A DNA stretch of 64,000 nucleotides, taken from Pararcticibacter amylolyticus (lineage in GTDB: Bacteria > Bacteroidota > Bacteroidia > Sphingobacteriales > Sphingobacteriaceae). The translations under genes and the position numbers were made by a program. Shown here one piece after another: positions 34,469-43,910 of this stretch. The notes beneath the pieces are model-generated. The model saw only the letters and a program-made list of their open reading frames with translations. It was not told the DNA's origin and did not search any database. Each line of letters opens with the position of its first letter. Position 1 is the first letter of the stretch. Location: assembly GCF_003130405.1 (NCBI RefSeq), contig NZ_QEAS01000002.1:338692-402691 (forward strand). Direction: 5' to 3'.

Positions 34469-37400
34469 TTAGGATACGAGGGATAACAGATCGCTTTTTG
34501 ATAAACTTTTAAAGAAAGAACTTTCCGTCTTGATAAGGCGATCTATCAGATCTTTCTTTGATTCCTGCAATTTCATGATCTTCTCCTCTACAGTTCCCGG
34601 ACATATAAGGCGTACAGCAACCACCTTTTTATTCTGACCTAAGCGATGAGAGCGGTCAATTGCCTGACTTTCAACTGCCGGATTCCACCAGGGTTCCGCC
34701 AGGTAAACATAATCGGCCTCTGTCAGGTTTAAGCCGATGCCTCCTGCTTTTAAACTGATCAGGAATACCCTTATCGCAGGATCATCCTGAAATTTACCAA
34801 CTACCTGCTCCCTGTTCCGGGTAGCTCCGGTTAACGAGACAAAACCAATATTCCGGTCTTTCAGTTGCGCTGCAATTAAATCGAGCATCGAAACAAACTG
34901 AGAAAAAACCAGGATCTTGTGCTGTGGTGCTTTCGTTTCAATCTGCTCTATAAGAGTGAGGATCTTCGCCGATTCATTTCCTTTCAGTTTTTCTCCTTTT
35001 ATCAGCAAGGGAGAATCACAAATCTGCCTCAGGCGCGTTAGGCCTCTCAAAACATACATGGAGCTTTTCTTTATTTCTTCATCGGTAGTGGCAGAAACAA
35101 AATCCCTGAATTCCTTTTCAAAGGCCTCGTAGGTTTTCCGCTGATCCTCTCCCATTTTACAATACACAACCATTTCGGTTTTTTCCGGCAACTCCGGGGC
35201 AACCTGCTGTTTCGTTCGCCTCAGAATAAAGGGATTAATCCTGTTTTGCAATTCTCGCGACCGCTTTGTATTATGGAACATGTCTACAGGAGCAGAGTAG
35301 ATCTCTTTAAAATACTGGCGGTTGCCGAGCAAACCAGGACAGGCAAATGACATTTGGGCGAAAAGATCAAAGGTGTTATTTTCGACAGGAGTTCCTGTAA
35401 TGACAATTCTGTTTCTTGATCTTAGCAGCCTTACAGCCTTATAACGCTGAGATCCCGGATTTTTGATATTTTGAGATTCATCCAGAAATATATAATTAAA
35501 CTCAAAATCCTTAAGAATATGAACATCGGACAATAATGTACCGTAGGAGGTCAGGACTAATTCATGTTGTTTAATATCTTCCAGGCTTTTATTTCTTGCG
35601 GGGCCATATATCGTCATGACCTTTATCGAAGGAGCGAACCGGCTGATTTCACGCTGCCAGTTAAAGATCAGCGAAGCCGGCACGACCACCAGATTAGTAT
35701 TGTTGCTGGCCCTTTCTCTCTGAGCGAGGATAAAAGCGATGATCTGGATGGTCTTCCCCAGGCCCATATCGTCAGCGAGACATCCACCAAACCCGAGGTT
35801 ATCAAGAAAGCATAACCAGTTTAAGCCATGTTTCTGATACTCCCTGAGCTCTCCCTGCAGCGCTTCGGGGACAGGAACTTCCGGGATTTCCTCAAAGCCG
35901 TTCAGCTTTTCACTCAGAATTCTGAGGTCTTTTTTTACTTCCTCATCCAGCATGTCTTCCTCAAAAAGTTCATCTATAATGGCGAAATTCACTTTGGCTA
36001 TCCCCAGCATTTCGTCGTCTATCTTTAATGCCGCTTTAAAATAAGCAGAAAACCGCTCAATCCATTCGGATGGTAATATCCCCAGTGTGCCGTCATCCAG
36101 CTGAACATATTTGCTTTTGTTCTTTACTGCCTTGAATAGTTGTTTAAGCGAAGCCCTCTTTTTCCCAAAGCGGGCATTGACCTGAACGTCGAACCAATTG
36201 ATGCCGCTTAAAACTTTAATGTTCACTTTCACCTTATGCTGGTTCAGGTGGTTGTTGCCGATCTCATTAAAACCAAGAATGGTAATTCCGTGTTGCCGCC
36301 AGTCTTCAAAGACATTTAAAAACCAGTTATCATCTAAGAAGCGGTTCTTATGGAGATAGAAATAATAAAGGTCATTGTCAAGCTGTTCTTCAAACCAGGG
36401 ATGCTGCCTGGCAAGCAGGGTGATAAATGCATCTTCCTCTTCCCGGCTCCTTTTAACAAAAAACTCATTCCCTTTGCTGTCCTGCGTATAGATTGGCTTT
36501 TTTGTTCTCACGGGGATCTCCACTTCACCGTATCTTAACACAGGAATGATCATAACATACTGGCCGAAGTCTGAAAGAAAGAGGATCTTCTCATTTCCTG
36601 CGTCAAAGCCTTGCTGTCTGAGCTGCACGGACGTTGCGGGATTCAGATACCTGTAATTTATAGTCGTCCTCTCTTCAAGTTTGCTAAGCCAGGCATTTCT
36701 GAAACCGGCGTAACGTGAAGTATGAACAAGCATCATCCCTCCCCGCTTCTTTAAGAGTTCGATAAGAGCAATTGATTGCAAGCTGCCGGACAAATAAAGC
36801 GTTCCCTTACTTAAAATGAACCACCCGAACATGATCGTAATATCGTTCACTGAAATTTCAGATCCGTCTATATCGACAGCACCGGAGATCTGATAAAAAG
36901 GATCGCGTAAGCTTATATCCAGATTCAGATCCTTTTCAAGTTCGGAAACACGGATGGGAACCAGTGAACGGGCCGTGATATTTTCTGAAACTTTCTTGTC
37001 GTGATAATAAAACCTGTATGCGGAAGGATTCTTTACAATGGCTTTCAATGCTCTCAGATCCTGTTCTGACCTGGCAGCATCCGAATAACTTTGAAATTTG
37101 CTTAAAGCTGTAAAAAATTTCTGGGCCTCGTGATCGCCGGATTCCCAGAGAAGGTCAAGAGGCGACAATCGCTTCAGTGGATTTTTCGGAGCACCGTCCC
37201 TGGTTAGTTCCGACTGATACAGCTCTATGAAGAGATAATCGTAGTATTTATGCTGTCTTAAGACTACAAAGGCCGGTGATGCACCGGGACCAGCAGGGAG
37301 AGGGGGCATTACATCAGCGTTTGAGAAAACAGCAGAAAGGGACATTATACTTTCCTTCGTCACAGGGAAAACCGAAGAATCAGCTGGTTGTATAAGGAGC

Positions 37401-37855
37401 TTTCCATTATGAATACTAATTAAGAAAAACGATTCAATATCAGGCTCGTCCTGTAACCCGTAGTCTTCCGCAAATGTCCTTAATTTTTTAATCCGTAAGT
37501 CATCGTCGAAAAAAACACGCAGGTCCTGGTTTTTCATCACCGCAGTAAGCACCGCTGCCTGATGCCCGCAAAGCCGTTCGTTTTCCGATGTACAGGTACA
37601 AGACAACAGAATCCCGTCGTCCGTCTTCATCAATTCAACATCGGGGAAAATACTCAAGGTCAACCGGCCCGAGAAGGTTCCCCTATTTAATTCCAGCTTC
37701 TCCGGGACAATATGCTTATAGTCCTCCAGCCAGGATGAAGCCCCCGAAGCAAGGTACTGATATACCCTGGTATCCGTAATATCATTTATATTACTTTGGG
37801 GAAATAAAAAGTAATGTTTTTCCGGTTGATGCTGATAGTCTGTCCCTTTGTCCAC
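34469..37855 (-). CDS. SNF2-family helicase with N-terminal SWIM zinc finger
   Basis: A 1128-residue protein. A SWIM finger (CTCTSENERLCGH) lies near residues 85-97. The SNF2 ATPase spans about 665-1110: motif I ADDMGLGKT, motif II FLDESQNIKN (DESQ), motif III TGTPVENN, and the C-terminal lobe ending at HRLGQNKKV. Proteins of this type remodel nucleoprotein in an ATP-dependent way; bacterial members are thought to act on RNA polymerase or DNA repair. The start codon is GTG at 37855; no ATG is near. It is a single-gene unit. Confidence 0.92.
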   Translation of the reverse strand: MDKGTDYQHQPEKHYFLFPQSNINDITDTRVYQYLASGASSWLEDYKHIVPEKLELNRGTFSGRLTLSIFPDVELMKTDDGILLSCTCTSENERLCGHQAAVLTAVMKNQDLRVFFDDDLRIKKLRTFAEDYGLQDEPDIESFFLISIHNGKLLIQPADSSVFPVTKESIMSLSAVFSNADVMPPLPAGPGASPAFVVLRQHKYYDYLFIELYQSELTRDGAPKNPLKRLSPLDLLWESGDHEAQKFFTALSKFQSYSDAARSEQDLRALKAIVKNPSAYRFYYHDKKVSENITARSLVPIRVSELEKDLNLDISLRDPFYQISGAVDIDGSEISVNDITIMFGWFILSKGTLYLSGSLQSIALIELLKKRGGMMLVHTSRYAGFRNAWLSKLEERTTINYRYLNPATSVQLRQQGFDAGNEKILFLSDFGQYVMIIPVLRYGEVEIPVRTKKPIYTQDSKGNEFFVKRSREEEDAFITLLARQHPWFEEQLDNDLYYFYLHKNRFLDDNWFLNVFEDWRQHGITILGFNEIGNNHLNQHKVKVNIKVLSGINWFDVQVNARFGKKRASLKQLFKAVKNKSKYVQLDDGTLGILPSEWIERFSAYFKAALKIDDEMLGIAKVNFAIIDELFEEDMLDEEVKKDLRILSEKLNGFEEIPEVPVPEALQGELREYQKHGLNWLCFLDNLGFGGCLADDMGLGKTIQIIAFILAQRERASNNTNLVVVPASLIFNWQREISRFAPSIKVMTIYGPARNKSLEDIKQHELVLTSYGTLLSDVHILKDFEFNYIFLDESQNIKNPGSQRYKAVRLLRSRNRIVITGTPVENNTFDLFAQMSFACPGLLGNRQYFKEIYSAPVDMFHNTKRSRELQNRINPFILRRTKQQVAPELPEKTEMVVYCKMGEDQRKTYEAFEKEFRDFVSATTDEEIKKSSMYVLRGLTRLRQICDSPLLIKGEKLKGNESAKILTLIEQIETKAPQHKILVFSQFVSMLDLIAAQLKDRNIGFVSLTGATRNREQVVGKFQDDPAIRVFLISLKAGGIGLNLTEADYVYLAEPWWNPAVESQAIDRSHRLGQNKKVVAVRLICPGTVEEKIMKLQESKKDLIDRLIKTESSFFKSLSKSDLLSLVS

Positions 37856-38117
37856 TGATACTTACAACTAATTAAATGTACGCCGAAGTTAAGGATATCT
37901 GCCTTAGGACAAAAACCGGCTAACATCCTTATTTTTCTTATCTGTCAGACCCAGGCTCCTGGTCTGCAAGGGAAAGTAGTATAACCTGCAACAAATGGAT
38001 TACCGATCCTGAGACCTCCATGTTTCCGGCCGGCCATAAATTATGAATGATGAACCATGCAGCCTGCCGGACTCAGTCTTCAATTAAAAGAGTTGGCATC
38101 TATAAGATTAAGTATCA

Positions 38118-38963
38118 TCAATCAGAATCAGATTGCCGGTCTTCGTCTAATACAAGCAGAGGGATCCATGTATGGTAAGCCAGTTCACACGATGTACTTT
38201 TATGAAAAAGACTCTGAAAGAACCTTCTATGTTTCCGGACGACAACTGCCATATCCACCTGATTGTCTTTTATAAATTTCATAATACCGGTGGCGGTATC
38301 TTTATCATTGAGATAATGATATGCAGGTTGCGGGTTACCCCACATTTCATGGAGTGTCTTTTGTTCTGATAACAGCCTGGTGTTAAATTCATCACCCGGA
38401 GCACTTACACTCAGGATATGAAGATGTGCATGAAAGCAAGATGCCAGCATACTGATTGATTTTACAGGAGTATGGTGTACATTCTTCAGATCGCAGGCAA
38501 ATACCATAGTATTAATAGACCGGAAAGAAGCCTGAGGCGGGATGATCAGCAGCGGAACAGTACAATTGCGGATCATCTGAACAGTAAAACTTCCAATAAG
38601 AGCTCTTTCCAGGGCTCCTTTTCCCGTAGCCCCCATCACCACCATATCGAAGGGATAATGAATGATATAAGAGATCAGGGCATCCACAGACATTTCGTTT
38701 CGGGCGGTCACTTCTATCTCCAATGCCGGATTTATATCAAGAATGCTGTTTTTAAGCTCGTCCAGTTGATTTAGTGCTTTTTCTTTGATAGATTCTTCAA
38801 AAGCCGGCGAGGGAACCGGTATTTCTAGCAGGGAATGTATCGGTAAAAATGAATGGTATAAAATGACCTTTAAGGGCTTGAGATCCCTGCTGAGGGTCGC
38901 AGCATAACGTGCCGCGTGGATAGATGAGTCGGAAAAATCGGTTAAAACAAGAATGGCATTCAT
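38118..38963 (-). CDS. Universal stress protein with two UspA domains
   Basis: A 281-residue protein composed of two Usp domains (about 1-145 and 150-275). The first begins AILVLTDFSDSSIHAARYA and ends with the ATP-binding GATGKGALERALIGSFT, a classic G-2x-G-9x-G-S/T motif. The second lacks a clear copy of this motif, so only one domain is expected to bind ATP. Such proteins act in survival under stress or low oxygen. Single-gene unit. Confidence 0.9.
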   Translation of the reverse strand: MNAILVLTDFSDSSIHAARYAATLSRDLKPLKVILYHSFLPIHSLLEIPVPSPAFEESIKEKALNQLDELKNSILDINPALEIEVTARNEMSVDALISYIIHYPFDMVVMGATGKGALERALIGSFTVQMIRNCTVPLLIIPPQASFRSINTMVFACDLKNVHHTPVKSISMLASCFHAHLHILSVSAPGDEFNTRLLSEQKTLHEMWGNPQPAYHYLNDKDTATGIMKFIKDNQVDMAVVVRKHRRFFQSLFHKSTSCELAYHTWIPLLVLDEDRQSDSD

Positions 38964-39320
38964 GGCTCTATTCCGTTAATTATGAATTGGTTGGTTAGCT
39001 CTCCTAAAGCAAACTTAGGGATATTGACAGCATATATACAAATCAGATTCAAACTAATTTCTTAACTATATGGGAGGCTTCTTTTACGGATATGGCGCTA
39101 TTTGAAATAATCAACTTAATGAAAAAATGAAAGGGAAAGAATGATGAGAAACTATTTAGACCTGCCAGAATGGTGCGCCGTGCCGGCGCACAAAAAAGCC
39201 CCGTCACGATGAGCGTGATCAGGGCACCTAAACCTTATCATTTCAAATGTACGACTTTTTTTATATATCCTAAAATAAATTGATCTTTTTACAACTCCTG
39301 ACATTTGGGTGACAATCCAC
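38964..39320. other. Intergenic region between USP and HipA-like operon
   Basis: 357 bases without a gene. It carries a 7-bp GC-rich hairpin at 39173-39191 (arms GTGCGCC and GGCGCAC) and, beside it, the operon terminator at 39192-39225. Nothing else was recognised. Confidence 0.5.
39192..39225 (-). terminator. Terminator of the HipA-like/DUF3037 operon
   Basis: On the minus strand a GC-rich stem (arms 39215-39225 and 39198-39208, with a small internal bulge and a CTCAT loop) is followed by six T. Confidence 0.7.
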
Positions 39321-39704
39321 CTATTCTACCATCTGGCTGAAGAGCTTTTGAAGAGTTTCATCCGGATCTTCACAAAAGCCAGGATGAACTTTAGAGGATT
39401 GAATGACGGTGCTTCGTGTTGCAGTAAGCCAGCGGAAACGGGATGCAATATCTAAACTGGCTATAGGGCCGGCGGCCTTACTACCCGAGCAAATATCCGC
39501 AAAGGACTTCAAATGTTCCCTTAATTCCTTGAAATCCGTATCATTGGTAAACACTTCCAACCGCTTTTCATTTACGACACAAAGACATTTCAGAAACTTT
39601 TTCCTGGCGCAAAACAGGATCACACCGGAGTTGATGAACTCTTCCCTTTCAACCCTCGGCACTATGCGGATCACGGCATACTCAAATAAGTAGTTTTCTT
39701 GCAT
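39321..39704 (-). CDS. DUF3037 family protein
   Basis: A 127-residue protein matching DUF3037: an N-terminal EYAVIRIVPRVEREEFINSGVILFC and a C-terminal RFRWLTATRSTVIQ followed by SKVHPGF. The function of the family is unknown. It overlaps the HipA-like gene by 23 bases. The pair HipA-like plus DUF3037 recurs in many bacteria, so a functional link is likely, perhaps a regulatory or antitoxin-like partner of the kinase. Family certain, role unknown. Confidence 0.85.
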   Translation of the reverse strand: MQENYLFEYAVIRIVPRVEREEFINSGVILFCARKKFLKCLCVVNEKRLEVFTNDTDFKELREHLKSFADICSGSKAAGPIASLDIASRFRWLTATRSTVIQSSKVHPGFCEDPDETLQKLFSQMVE

Positions 39705-40467
39705 TTTGCGCTTCGTTTACAAAAATTTCGGAAGAGTCGATACGATGTTCTAAAAAGCGGGCATATACGTCCCGGATTACATCAGCCGGTTCGTCGGGAG
39801 AATGAAGAGTAAGCCATTCGTCAGGAATCAGGGACACAATGGAATTGATCTTTTCCTTGCTCAGCAAAGACCTGAAAAACAGGTCGGCGTCTTCAAGCTG
39901 CGAAGCTAAAGGCAGCAGAACATGATCTTTAACCTGCGAAAAGGGCCTCAGAGCCTGTTCTTCCCAATTATCCCAGCTATGGTGAAAATAGAGAGAGGCG
40001 CCATGATCAATCAGCCACAATTCTTTATGCCACATAAGCATATTGGCGTTGCGCGCAGTACGGTCGACATTTGTAAGCAGACAATCGAGCCAGACAATCT
40101 TCGAAGCAAGCAACCCGTCCGGCTTATTTACTACCGGATCAAAGGTAATGGCACCGGAAAGGTAGTGCAAAGCTAGGTTCAACCCGGTGCTGAACTTAAG
40201 CAGATCCTGAATTTCTTCATCTGGTTCAGTGCGCCCAAAAGCTTCGTCAAGATTCGCAAATACAATCTCAGGGATTTTTAAACCCGCCGTTCGCGCTATT
40301 TCACCTCCAATCAGTTCAGCGATCAGAGCTTTTACACCCTGACCCGCTCCCCTGAATTTAAGTACATACAGAAATCCGTCGTCAGCCTCTGCCAAAGCCG
40401 GCAGCGATCCTCCCTCCCTTAAGGGAGTCACATATCGCATAACGTTTACGGTTCTGATTTCCTTCAT
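39682..40467 (-). CDS. HipA-like kinase domain protein
   Basis: A 261-residue protein with the HipA-type kinase fold in short form. It keeps the catalytic NVDRTARNANML and the metal-binding LIDHGASLYF, and a glycine-poor nucleotide region near FRGAGQGVKALIAEL. HipA kinases phosphorylate a tRNA synthetase; substrates of this shorter group are not known. It lacks the N-terminal HipA domain and a HipB repressor gene is absent; DUF3037 follows instead. It starts four bases after the OmpA-lipoprotein gene region on the same strand. Confidence 0.83.
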   Translation of the reverse strand: MKEIRTVNVMRYVTPLREGGSLPALAEADDGFLYVLKFRGAGQGVKALIAELIGGEIARTAGLKIPEIVFANLDEAFGRTEPDEEIQDLLKFSTGLNLALHYLSGAITFDPVVNKPDGLLASKIVWLDCLLTNVDRTARNANMLMWHKELWLIDHGASLYFHHSWDNWEEQALRPFSQVKDHVLLPLASQLEDADLFFRSLLSKEKINSIVSLIPDEWLTLHSPDEPADVIRDVYARFLEHRIDSSEIFVNEAQNARKLLI

Positions 40468-40471
40468 ATTG

Positions 40472-41005
40472 TTATTTTACAAGCTGAATTTCCACGCGAC
40501 GGTTTAATGCCCGCCCTTCTTCATTACTGTTGGAGGCAATTGGTTTGGTTTCGCCAAAACCTTTTACGCTCAGGTTGGCTGCATCAATGCCAGCATTTAC
40601 AAGATAGGTCTTTACAGCATTGGCACGGTCTACTGACAATGACATGTTGTGTGAAGAGCTGCCTTCTTCTGATGAATGCCCGTTTAAGATGAACTTAGCG
40701 GAAGGAGCTTTTTTTATTTCGCGTGAAGCTTTTTCTAAAATTTCGTAAGCCCCTGTCTTCAATACCACCGAGTTAAATTCAAACTGGATGTTTTTAAAGT
40801 TAAGATCCGGCTTTTCAACAGGAGCCGGTTCTTCTTCCTTTTCTGCGGGCGCCGTTTGAGTCTGTTCAACTGGGGGCACCTCTTCCTTCACTGCCGGAGC
40901 GGGAGTTGGTTTCACAACAGCTTTCTTCGATTTACATGAGTTCAAAGAAATGCACAATGCCATAGCAATAGCAAAAGACAGGTAGATCCTTGTGTTTTTG
41001 TTCAT
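40472..41005 (-). CDS. OmpA-family lipoprotein
   Basis: About 177 residues. A lipoprotein signal peptide ends at ISLNSC (Cys 24), followed by a Pro/Glu/Ala-rich linker (about 30-75) and an OmpA peptidoglycan-binding domain (about 80-177; NGHSSEEGSSSHNMSLSVDRA, NRRVEIQLV). It tethers the outer membrane to the cell wall, like Pal. ATG 41005 gives a typical lipoprotein leader; the longer frame to 41032 does not. It stands upstream of the HipA-like gene with a four-base gap, so both may share a transcript. Confidence 0.85.
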   Translation of the reverse strand: MNKNTRIYLSFAIAMALCISLNSCKSKKAVVKPTPAPAVKEEVPPVEQTQTAPAEKEEEPAPVEKPDLNFKNIQFEFNSVVLKTGAYEILEKASREIKKAPSAKFILNGHSSEEGSSSHNMSLSVDRANAVKTYLVNAGIDAANLSVKGFGETKPIASNSNEEGRALNRRVEIQLVK

Positions 41006-41145
41006 ATCTAAAGGTGTTTTTTTTGTAAACATAAAAAATTATTAAACAAAACGAATACCTGAATGTATCCTGATTCAAAAAGAGGGTGATTTGCGTTCAG
41101 GTTGTTTCGCGGAATTGTCTATAAAATACTATCTTAGTTTAAGAT

Positions 41146-42129
41146 ATGAAACACGTCACCATACTGATACCTGAAGGAGAAACAAGCCTGAGTAACATCG
41201 AGGCAACCTATAAGATGTTCAACAAAGTGAACGAAGCATTGACGGCATCCGGAAAAAAACCGTTGTTTACCGTTCAACTTGCCGGATTGAACAAAGAAAC
41301 GAGCCTGACAAACGGACTTTTCTCTGTTAAAGCCGGGTTGACGATCAAAGATGTGGATGCGACGAACCTCATTATTATTCCGGCGGTGCATGGTGACGTG
41401 AATAAAGTACTCACTGACAACCGGGAGCTGATACCATGGCTTACCAGGCAATACGGCCAGGGAGCAGAAATAGTTTCCCTGTGTATAGGAGCATTCATCC
41501 TTGCCTCTACAGGTTTACTTAACGGAAAGGTTTGTACTACTCACTGGTTAATGGCTGATGAATTCAGGTCAATGTTTCCGGAGGTGAATCTCCAGGCCTA
41601 TAAGATCATTACAGATGAAGCCGGTATCTATACCAGCGGCGGAGCATATTCTTCTCTTAACCTGATCCTCTACCTGGTTGAGAAGTTTGCGGGCAGGGAA
41701 ATGGCTCTGTTATCATCAAAAGTCTTTGAGATAGACATTGAGAGGAGCAGCCAGTCGCCTTTTATCATTTTTAAGGGCCAAAAAGAACACCATGACGAAG
41801 TGATAAAAAAGACGCAGATCTTTATCGAAAACCATTACCATGAGAAGATCACAGTAGATCAGCTGGCGTCGATATTTGCGATCAGCCGCCGGCACCTTGA
41901 GCGCCGGTTTAAAAAGGCTACGTCCAATACTGTATTGGAGTACGTACAGAGAGTCAGGATCGAAGCAGCGAAAATGAGCCTCGAATCACTCCGGGAAAAT
42001 GTGAACGAAGTGATGTACAAAACCGGATATACCGACCCGAAAGCATTCAGGACAATTTTCAGGAAAATAACAGGACTATCACCACTGGAATACAGGAGCA
42101 GGTACAATAAAGCTATTAATGCCGCTTAA
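41146..42129 (+). CDS. GlxA-type AraC-family transcriptional regulator
   Basis: A 327-residue regulator. The N-terminal DJ-1/PfpI-like domain (about 1-190) includes SLCIGAFILASTGLLNG with a Cys at the nucleophile-elbow position. The C-terminal AraC DNA-binding domain (about 222-320) has two helix-turn-helix units (VDQLASIFAISRRHLERRF; MYKTGYTDPKAFRTIFRK). The inducer and targets are unknown. It is a single gene divergent from the OmpA lipoprotein. Confidence 0.88.
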   Translation: MKHVTILIPEGETSLSNIEATYKMFNKVNEALTASGKKPLFTVQLAGLNKETSLTNGLFSVKAGLTIKDVDATNLIIIPAVHGDVNKVLTDNRELIPWLTRQYGQGAEIVSLCIGAFILASTGLLNGKVCTTHWLMADEFRSMFPEVNLQAYKIITDEAGIYTSGGAYSSLNLILYLVEKFAGREMALLSSKVFEIDIERSSQSPFIIFKGQKEHHDEVIKKTQIFIENHYHEKITVDQLASIFAISRRHLERRFKKATSNTVLEYVQRVRIEAAKMSLESLRENVNEVMYKTGYTDPKAFRTIFRKITGLSPLEYRSRYNKAINAA

Positions 42130-42248
42130 ATATGTTACCGAAGTCATGGCAGTATCCTTATTTGGCCCTTGCATTCTTTTTTATAAAAATTTAAACCATT
42201 TGTCAATAAAATGAGTTACCTTTATAAACAATATAATTTTTTAAAATA

Positions 42249-42440
42249 ATGCAAAAAGGAACAGTAAAATTTTTTAATGAAACCAAAGGTTTCGGTTTTA
42301 TCACACCTCACAATGGAGGCAGCGAAATCTTTGTTCATTCTTCAGGCCTCATTGACAACATTCGTCAGAATGATACTGTTGAGTATGAAGTAGAGCAAGG
42401 CCGTAAAGGTCCTAACGCGGTAAATGTAAAAGTAGCTTAA
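42249..42440 (+). CDS. Cold-shock domain protein
   Basis: A 63-residue CspA-type protein with RNP1 KGFGFI and RNP2 IFVHSSG. It binds single-stranded RNA and DNA as a chaperone or antiterminator. The 120-base upstream leader is AT-rich. A strong terminator follows at 42467-42502. It lies 190 bases before another small RNA-binding protein. Confidence 0.95.
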   Translation: MQKGTVKFFNETKGFGFITPHNGGSEIFVHSSGLIDNIRQNDTVEYEVEQGRKGPNAVNVKVA

Positions 42441-42466
42441 AAAATACTATATAGATTAATCGTGTA

Positions 42467-42502
42467 AGGAGCCGGAATCATTTAATTCCGGCTTCTTATT
42501 TT
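42467..42502 (+). terminator. Terminator of the cold-shock gene
   Basis: Stem of 8 perfect GC-rich pairs (42471-42478 with 42485-42492), extendable to 12 with a wobble, followed by TTCTTATTTT. Confidence 0.82.
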
Positions 42503-42630
42503 ATAACAAGTAGATTTCAACATAATTAACTCCGGTTAATTCAACAAGCAGTACCCCCGCGTAATAAGACCGGAGCTTCAGTTAAAGGGCAACAAGAAGA
42601 GGCTTATTACCAATTTCAATATATTAATTA

Positions 42631-42957
42631 ATGAAAATTTTTATTAAAGGACTCCCGCTTCAGGTAGAAGAGTCTGAATTAAGAGAAGTATTCGGCGACT
42701 TCGGACAAGTTAAATCGCTGAGAATTATTAAAGACCGGGAGACCGGACAAAGCCGCGGATTTGGATTCGTAGAAATGCCGAATGTAGCTGAAGCTAAAGA
42801 AGCAATTGCCAATATGAACGGAGGAGATTATTACGGCAATACCATCTTTGTAGCTGAAGCTAAAGACGATAAAGGTCCTGAAGGGGGCAACAACCGTGGC
42901 GGCGGCTTTAACCGCGGCGGAGGGAACAGGTCTGGGTACAGTAACAACAGATATTAA
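42631..42957 (+). CDS. RRM-domain RNA-binding protein
   Basis: A 108-residue protein with one RRM domain: RNP2 IFIKGL at the start and RNP1 RGFGFVEM (about 42-49). A glycine/arginine/asparagine-rich tail (NNRGGGFNRGGGNRSG) follows. Such small RRM proteins are frequent in Bacteroidota and cyanobacteria and bind mRNA; some act as global regulators. It has its own terminator at 42964-42988. Confidence 0.95.
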   Translation: MKIFIKGLPLQVEESELREVFGDFGQVKSLRIIKDRETGQSRGFGFVEMPNVAEAKEAIANMNGGDYYGNTIFVAEAKDDKGPEGGNNRGGGFNRGGGNRSGYSNNRY

Positions 42958-42963
42958 TTTTTT

Positions 42964-42988
42964 AGCCCCCTCTGGGGGCTTTTTATTT
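42964..42988 (+). terminator. Terminator of the RRM gene
   Basis: A perfect 7-bp GC stem (42964-42970 with 42974-42980), 3-base loop, then TTTTATTT. Confidence 0.88.
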
Positions 42989-43012
42989 ACTGCAATCTTG
43001 TCACTATCTCTT

Positions 43013-43080
43013 TACAAAAATTTTGTATTGTAAACCTTGTTTGGATCATAGTATTTTTTCTAAGTTAGTATTATACTAAC
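43013..43080 (+). promoter_or_regulatory. Two palindromes in front of the 43092 gene
   Basis: TACAAAA-A-TTTTGTA at 43013-43027 and GTTAGTAT-T-ATACTAAC at 43064-43080 are perfect dyads (7- and 8-base arms). The second ends 11 bases before the start codon, where an operator would block transcription or translation. Function unproven. Confidence 0.4.
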
Positions 43081-43091
43081 ACACACTTAAA

Positions 43092-43844
43092 ATGAAGTAT
43101 TTATTGACCTTAATCGTGCTGTATACTCTATGCGGGAGCATTACGTATGCACAACCTGATGAATCCCGGGACTTCCTAGTTCTCTATTCTGATTCAGTAA
43201 TTTACGCAAACCGGATTGATCTTGAAAGAGATTATACCGGATCGCTTCGCCTCTGGGTTGATTCAAGAAGTGTCCCAGCGGGGCAGGTAAAATTCGTCAA
43301 CAACAATCGTGGTTTCTTTGCGAATGTCAAGGAGTTTAACACTACAGGTGAAACCAGGTTTTCTGAACGGATCCGAAAGGGGAAATTAAACCTGTTCGAA
43401 ATGCGAACGATTGACTGGGAAAATTATCATAACCCCGCTGTCTACTCTACTTCGCCCTCGGTAGAAAGAAAGAATTATTACAATATTGGCTATTCCCGAC
43501 TCAAAAAAACCAATTACGTAAACCTGAGCATAGACTTAGCTTCTAATCCCGAAAGCATGTCGTTCCTGAAAAAGTACCAGAATATAAGAAGGGCTCAAAC
43601 AGCTATGTACGTAACGGCAGGGCTTTCCGTCATAGGTGGAGTGATAGCACTTCTTTCAGAGAGCAGCGAGATAGAAAGTGGATTTGGTAAGGCTCCGGGC
43701 TCCGGTATTAACAAAAGTGACAAGTCTTTCGGTTTTGCAACCGGAGCGGTGATGGTCGGCATAGGTTTAGCAGCAGGCGGTTATTTGATTGGCCCTTTAC
43801 AAAAAGGATACCTGAAAAGAGCAATCGATACCTATAATGATTAG
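43092..43844 (+). CDS. Hypothetical secreted/membrane protein
   Basis: A 250-residue protein not assigned to a family. A signal peptide (residues 1-20, ITYAQ) is followed by a beta-rich region with many Asn, Tyr and Arg, then two hydrophobic glycine-rich segments (about 176-193 and 216-238) that could be membrane helices. It is preceded by two palindromes and ends at a bidirectional terminator shared with the GH92 gene. Location in the envelope is inferred; no function is suggested. Confidence 0.72.
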   Translation: MKYLLTLIVLYTLCGSITYAQPDESRDFLVLYSDSVIYANRIDLERDYTGSLRLWVDSRSVPAGQVKFVNNNRGFFANVKEFNTTGETRFSERIRKGKLNLFEMRTIDWENYHNPAVYSTSPSVERKNYYNIGYSRLKKTNYVNLSIDLASNPESMSFLKKYQNIRRAQTAMYVTAGLSVIGGVIALLSESSEIESGFGKAPGSGINKSDKSFGFATGAVMVGIGLAAGGYLIGPLQKGYLKRAIDTYND

Positions 43845-43859
43845 CAGGATGCCAAATAA

Positions 43860-43910
43860 AAGGAAGGAATACTGCTCCCTTTATTAAGCGGGCAGCATTC
43901 CTTCCTTTTC
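43860..43910. terminator. Bidirectional terminator between convergent genes
   Basis: Long stem: arms 43860-43878 and 43890-43907 pair over about 16 to 18 bases with one wobble and a bulge. T-runs lie on both sides (TTTTC rightward, TTTTATTT leftward), so it serves both the 43092 gene and the GH92 gene. Confidence 0.82.
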
